Positions 34,734-38,137 of a stretch of 38,137 nt of DNA are shown piece by piece. Source of the stretch: Hyphomicrobiales bacterium (lineage in GTDB: Bacteria; Pseudomonadota; Alphaproteobacteria; Rhizobiales; Beijerinckiaceae); contig JAIYDY010000052.1 in assembly GCA_027487245.1 (NCBI GenBank), positions 1-38,137 on the forward strand, read 5' to 3'. A model generated the notes under the pieces. The model made no database searches. It was not told the origin of the DNA and worked only from the letters and a program-made list of their open reading frames with translations. How positions within the stretch are numbered: position 1 is the first letter of the stretch; every line of letters begins with the position of its first letter. The translations under genes and the position numbers were made by a program.

Positions 34734-35711
34734 TCAGGCCACGGCCAATGCGCCGACGATCTGGCGCATGTTGTGTTGCATCATCGCGATGTAGTTGGGT
34801 GCAGGCCCGCCAGCCGGGGTCAGCGCATCGGAGTAAAGCGTGCCACCGACGCGCGCGCCTGTTTCCTGCGCGATGCGCTGGATCAATCGCTGGTCGGAGA
34901 TGTTTTCGAGAAACACGGCGGGGATCTTCTCGGCCTTGATCTGCCGGATGATCCGGCCAACAGCCTGGGGCGAGGGCTCGGCACTGGTCGAGACCCCGCG
35001 CGGCGAGATGAAGCTGATCCCGTACGCTTTCTCGAAATACTGAAAGGCATCATGCGACGTGATGACCTTGCGCCGATCGGTGGGAATGCGCGCGATGCTG
35101 GCGCGCAGCTCCGCATCGAGCGCATCCAGTTTGCCGGTGTAGGCCCGGGCATTGGCGCGGTAGATTTCTGCGCTGGCCGGGTCGGCAGCCACCAGTGCTG
35201 CCTCGATGTTGGCCACATAGATTTTCGCATTGGCCACCGACTGCCAGGCATGGGGGTCACTCTCGCCATGATCATGGCCGGCATGCGCATGGCCACCACC
35301 CTTCGATTCCGCCTTGAGCGGCACGATTGAGCGGGTCGCGGTCACCACCGTCGCCTTGGTCGCGGATGATTTGATCAGGCGGTTGACCCAGCCCTCGAAG
35401 CCGAGCCCGTTGATGAAGATCAGACGGGACGCCACCAGCGCCCGCGCATCCGCCGGCGTCGGCGAATAGACATGCGCGTCAGCACCTGCCTGCACCAGCG
35501 AGGTCAGTGCGAGCCGGTCGCCGCCAACCTGGGCGATGAAATCGGCAAGGATCGAGAAGGTTGCCACAATGGGTAGGGGCGCGCCCGCAGCAACAGGTGC
35601 ACTGGCTCCCGCCTGCGCCAGGGCACTGCGTGAGCCGGCCACGGCAGCACTGGCGAGGATGGCGAGGCCGGAGACGACCGACCGGCGGTCAAGCGTGGTT
35701 CGTGAGAGCAT
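34734..35711 (-). CDS. znuA: Zinc ABC transporter substrate-binding protein
   Basis: ZnuA captures zinc in the periplasm for an ABC importer. The 325-residue protein has an export signal with a twin-arginine start (LDRRSVVSGLAILASAAVA, residues 7-25), compatible with Tat export. It is a cluster A-I (ZnuA/TroA-type) binding protein: the likely metal ligands are His80 (ADAHVY), His154 (SDPHAW), His220 (SHDAFQYF) and Asp295 (YSDAL). A His-rich loop at 141-148 is typical of ZnuA over Mn-binding relatives. Unusually, no permease or ATPase gene is present beside it; a zur-like gene is the divergent neighbour. An AT-rich operator-like site lies 126 bp upstream of its start. Confidence 0.88.
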   Translation of the reverse strand: MLSRTTLDRRSVVSGLAILASAAVAGSRSALAQAGASAPVAAGAPLPIVATFSILADFIAQVGGDRLALTSLVQAGADAHVYSPTPADARALVASRLIFINGLGFEGWVNRLIKSSATKATVVTATRSIVPLKAESKGGGHAHAGHDHGESDPHAWQSVANAKIYVANIEAALVAADPASAEIYRANARAYTGKLDALDAELRASIARIPTDRRKVITSHDAFQYFEKAYGISFISPRGVSTSAEPSPQAVGRIIRQIKAEKIPAVFLENISDQRLIQRIAQETGARVGGTLYSDALTPAGGPAPNYIAMMQHNMRQIVGALAVA

Positions 35712-35836
35712 GAGGCTGCGTCCCTGCTGTTGGCCGCGGCCCGCTCGCGCCAGCTTGTGCCGACGCCAACCAGCCGCTATCGCTGACGCTCCAGGTTGCC
35801 GCCGCCAACATTTCGGAGGGCAGATGGAGGAATCGG

Positions 35837-35857
35837 ATGTTATATGTTATCATGTTT
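35837..35857. promoter_or_regulatory. AT-rich Zur-box-like site in the znuA-zur spacer
   Basis: The 21 bp ATGTTATATGTTATCATGTTT at this position stand out as AT-rich in a GC-rich genome and contain repeated GTTAT/ATGTT units. This resembles the AT-rich boxes known for Zur in alphaproteobacteria. The repeat is imperfect as a palindrome. It lies just before the zur-like gene, and between it and znuA, so it could control both. The regulator and box are inferred. Confidence 0.55.
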
Positions 35858-35889
35858 GCAGCATGTCAATCGGAGGAAGCGACAGCCCG

Positions 35890-36330
35890 ATGCCGCAGCC
35901 GGAACGTCCTGCCCCGTCCCGCCCGCTGTCCGTCACGCAGACCCGCATCCTCGACCTCTTGAGCGAAGCGGTGCGGCCGCTGTCGGCCTATGACCTGTTG
36001 GGCAAGCTGCGCAGCGAAGGCGTCAACGCGCCGCCGACGGTCTATCGCGCGCTCGAACGGTTGATGCGGGACGGGCTGGCCCACCGCATTGAATCGCTCA
36101 ATGCCTTCGTCGCCTGCAACAAGCCGCATCATCACGAACTGGCCGCTTTCGCCATCTGCGATCATTGCGGCACGGTGGCGGAAGTCCGCGACGCCGACGT
36201 TGAAGCACGGCTCGGGCATGTCGCAGCGCGCTCGGGCTTCCACGTCTCGAAAGCGACGGTCGAGTTGCACGGCCATTGTGCGGCGTGCAGCGACAAGGCC
36301 CATACACACGACACCGGGCACGTGCGCTGA
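35890..36330 (+). CDS. zur: Fur family regulator, probable Zur
   Basis: This 146-residue Fur-family repressor has the N-terminal winged-helix domain (TQTRILDLLSEAVRPLSAYDLLGKLRSEG, APPTVYRALERLMRDGLAHRIE) and a C-terminal metal/dimer domain with PHHHELAAFAICDHCGTVAEVRD (His cluster and CxxC) and the second CxxC in HGHCAACSDKAHTHDTGH. The four cysteines would bind structural zinc. It is divergent from znuA, which supports zinc sensing over iron. Two starts are possible: ATG 35863 has no ribosome binding site, and ATG 35890 has GGAGGA 12 bp upstream. I prefer the second. The stop is 14 bp from the converging pyc stop. Confidence 0.8.
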   Translation: MPQPERPAPSRPLSVTQTRILDLLSEAVRPLSAYDLLGKLRSEGVNAPPTVYRALERLMRDGLAHRIESLNAFVACNKPHHHELAAFAICDHCGTVAEVRDADVEARLGHVAARSGFHVSKATVELHGHCAACSDKAHTHDTGHVR

Positions 36331-36344
36331 GGCGCATCGCCCGG

Positions 36345-38137
36345 TCAGGCAAACACCACCAGCAGGTCCTTCGCGTCGATCTGTCCGCCCGGCTTGACGA
36401 GGATGTCGGCCACCTCGCCGTCCCGCTCGGCATGCAGCACGGTCTCCATCTTCATCGCCTCGATGGTCAGGACCACATCGCCAGCCGTCAGTTTCTGGCC
36501 TTTCTGCACAGCAATGCTGGCGACAAGGCCCGGCATGGGCGCGGCCAGATGCAGCGGGTTGGCCGGATCGGCCTTGGCGCGCGCCACGACCTTGGATGTC
36601 ACGGCCCGGTTGGGAGCCTTGATCGTACGCGGCTGGCCGTTGAGTTCGAAAAAGACCCTGGCAAAGCCCTCGTCATCGGTCTCCCCGATGGCTTGGAGGC
36701 GCACCACCAGCGCCTTGCCTTTCTCGATTTCAATGGTGATCTCGTCACCCGGTGCCATGCCGTAGAAGAACACCGGTGTCGGCAGCACCGAAAGCGGCCC
36801 GTACTTGCGCAGCATCGCGGCAAAATCGCCAAACACCTTGGGATACATCAACCAGGATGACAGCTCGGCTTCGCTGATGTGCCGTCCGATCTTCCGCTCG
36901 GCATCGGCGCGCGCCGCAGGCAGATCAACGGCAGGCAGCAGCGAGCCGGGCCTGACCGTGATCGGTGTCTCGCCTTTCAGCGCCTTGGCCTGCAATCCAG
37001 CCGGCCAGCCCCCTGGCGGCTGGCCAAGGTCCCCGCGCAGCATCTCAATAACAGAGGCCGGGAAGGCCACATCGCGGGATGGATCAAGCACGTCGGCCGG
37101 GGTCAGGCCCTGCGCCACCATCACCAGCGCAAGGTCTCCGACCACCTTCGAAGAGGGCGTGACCTTGACGATGTCGCCCAGCAGCATGTTGGCATCCGCA
37201 TAGGCCCTGGCGACCTCGTGCCAGCGGCTCTCAAGACCGAGCGAACGGGCCTGCTCCTTGAGATTGGTGAACTGTCCACCGGGCATTTCGTGAAGATAGA
37301 CCTCCGATGCCCCGGCACGCAGATCGCTTTCGAAGGCGGCATATTGCTGCCGCGCCGCCTCCCAGTAGAAGCTGATCCGTCGGATCGCCTCCGGATCGAG
37401 GCCGCTGTCGCGCTCCGAGCCCCTGAGCGCCATCACCAGCGAGCCGAGGCACGGCTGCGAGGTCAGGCCCGACAGCGCATCGGTGGCCGCATCGATGGCA
37501 TCGACACCAGCATCGACCGCCGCCAGCAGCGTCGCAGCGGCAATGCCGGACGTGTCATGCGTATGCAGGTGGATGGGCAGGCCAATTTCCTGCTTCAGCG
37601 CCCCGATCAGCGCCCGCGCCGCCGCAGGCTTGAGCAGGCCGGCCATGTCCTTGATCGCCAGGATGTGGCAACCGGCCTGCTCCAGTTCGCGCGCCAGCCC
37701 GACATAGTAGCGCAGGTCGTACTTCGACCTTGCCGGATCAAGCATGTCGCCGGTGTAGCAGATCGCGCCTTCGGCCAGCTTGCCCTCGCTCGCCACCGCG
37801 TCGATGGCAACACGCATGTTCTCCACCCAGTTCAGGCAATCGAAGATGCGGAACAGGTCCATGCCGGCCTGTGCGGCCTGACGGATGAAATGCTGCACCA
37901 CGTTGTCGGGATAATTGGTGTAACCGACGCCATTGGCACCGCGCACCAGCATCTGGGTCAACAGGTTCGGCGCCCGCTCGCGGATCAGCGCCAGACGCTC
38001 CCAGGGATCTTCCGACAGGAAGCGCATGGCCACATCGAACGTCGCCCCGCCCCAGCATTCGAGCGCCAGTAGGCCCGGCAGGCCATTCGCATAGGAGCCG
38101 GCGACGGCTGCGAGGTCTGCGGTGCGCATGCGTGTCG
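36345..38137 (-). CDS. pyc: Pyruvate carboxylase, C-terminal part
   Basis: This anaplerotic enzyme carboxylates pyruvate to oxaloacetate using ATP and biotin. The frame runs off the 3' window edge (the N-terminus of this minus-strand gene), so only the last 597 or so residues are seen. They hold most of the carboxyltransferase domain (LECWGGATFDVAMRFLSEDPWERL, the carbamylated-lysine segment AIKDMAGLLKPAAARAL, the metal-binding HLHTHDTSG), the allosteric/linker domain, and the biotin carrier domain. In that last domain the biotinylated lysine is in IEAMKMET (codon at 36450-36452). The ATP-grasp biotin carboxylase domain is expected outside the window. It converges with the zur gene. Confidence 0.96.
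   Translation of the reverse strand, partial: TRMRTADLAAVAGSYANGLPGLLALECWGGATFDVAMRFLSEDPWERLALIRERAPNLLTQMLVRGANGVGYTNYPDNVVQHFIRQAAQAGMDLFRIFDCLNWVENMRVAIDAVASEGKLAEGAICYTGDMLDPARSKYDLRYYVGLARELEQAGCHILAIKDMAGLLKPAAARALIGALKQEIGLPIHLHTHDTSGIAAATLLAAVDAGVDAIDAATDALSGLTSQPCLGSLVMALRGSERDSGLDPEAIRRISFYWEAARQQYAAFESDLRAGASEVYLHEMPGGQFTNLKEQARSLGLESRWHEVARAYADANMLLGDIVKVTPSSKVVGDLALVMVAQGLTPADVLDPSRDVAFPASVIEMLRGDLGQPPGGWPAGLQAKALKGETPITVRPGSLLPAVDLPAARADAERKIGRHISEAELSSWLMYPKVFGDFAAMLRKYGPLSVLPTPVFFYGMAPGDEITIEIEKGKALVVRLQAIGETDDEGFARVFFELNGQPRTIKAPNRAVTSKVVARAKADPANPLHLAAPMPGLVASIAVQKGQKLTAGDVVLTIEAMKMETVLHAERDGEVADILVKPGGQIDAKDLLVVFA

Overview
The window is a GC-rich chromosomal segment from an alphaproteobacterium, most likely of the order Hyphomicrobiales (rhizobia and relatives). 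The evidence is the set of lineage-typical small proteins (GapR/DUF2312, DUF1244, DUF1036, two DUF465 proteins), a split three-gene proton-translocating transhydrogenase preceded by an aa3-type oxidase subunit IV gene, a perfect CtrA-type box, and a ZnuA/Zur pair. No tRNA, rRNA, CRISPR array, prophage or insertion sequence was seen. The window looks like core chromosome, with no obvious island.

Layout. 1-1.6 kb: the 3' part of atpD and all of atpC (ATP synthase), with an unusual repeat-rich spacer between them and a terminator after atpC. 1.7-4.9 kb (minus strand): a MOFRL glycerate kinase, a secreted DUF1036 protein and pyruvate kinase, together a short route from glycerate to pyruvate. 5.0-8.4 kb (plus): an N-formylglutamate amidohydrolase-like protein, a TauE/SafE permease and a DmdB-like acyl-CoA synthetase. 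8.5-9.2 kb: two divergent DUF465 genes. 9.3-12.3 kb (plus): purE-purK, rpsU and a TPR lipoprotein.

12.4-21.6 kb is all minus strand. It holds a membrane-anchored alpha/beta hydrolase coupled to a GNAT acetyltransferase, the cox subunit IV-pntAA-pntAB-pntB operon, and a pepF-BKACE-ABC1 kinase cluster with overlapping genes. 21.7-27.6 kb (plus): a sigma-54-dependent response regulator with a perfect CtrA box in its promoter region, followed by two cell-wall enzymes (a YcbB-like L,D-transpeptidase and a DUF882/YcbK-like peptidase). 27.65-30.9 kb (minus): gapR, DUF1244, an EamA transporter and a D-Ala-D-Ala carboxypeptidase. 31.2-34.7 kb (plus): another EamA transporter, an SCP2-type thiolase and an MFS transporter. 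34.7-36.3 kb: znuA and a zur-like regulator, divergent around an AT-rich operator-like site. 36.3 kb to the end (minus): the C-terminal part of pyruvate carboxylase, running out of the window.

Themes. Central carbon and energy metabolism (ATP synthase, pyruvate kinase, pyruvate carboxylase, transhydrogenase) sits beside a peptidoglycan-remodelling neighbourhood. Three cell-wall enzymes there carry long Ala/Pro-rich extensions, and one regulator there is probably under cell-cycle (CtrA) control. I found no clearly new multi-gene system such as a defence island or novel biosynthetic cluster. The most notable leads are the CtrA box, the repeated motif in the L,D-transpeptidase, the zinc-uptake pair lacking a local permease and ATPase, and several structured intergenic elements.
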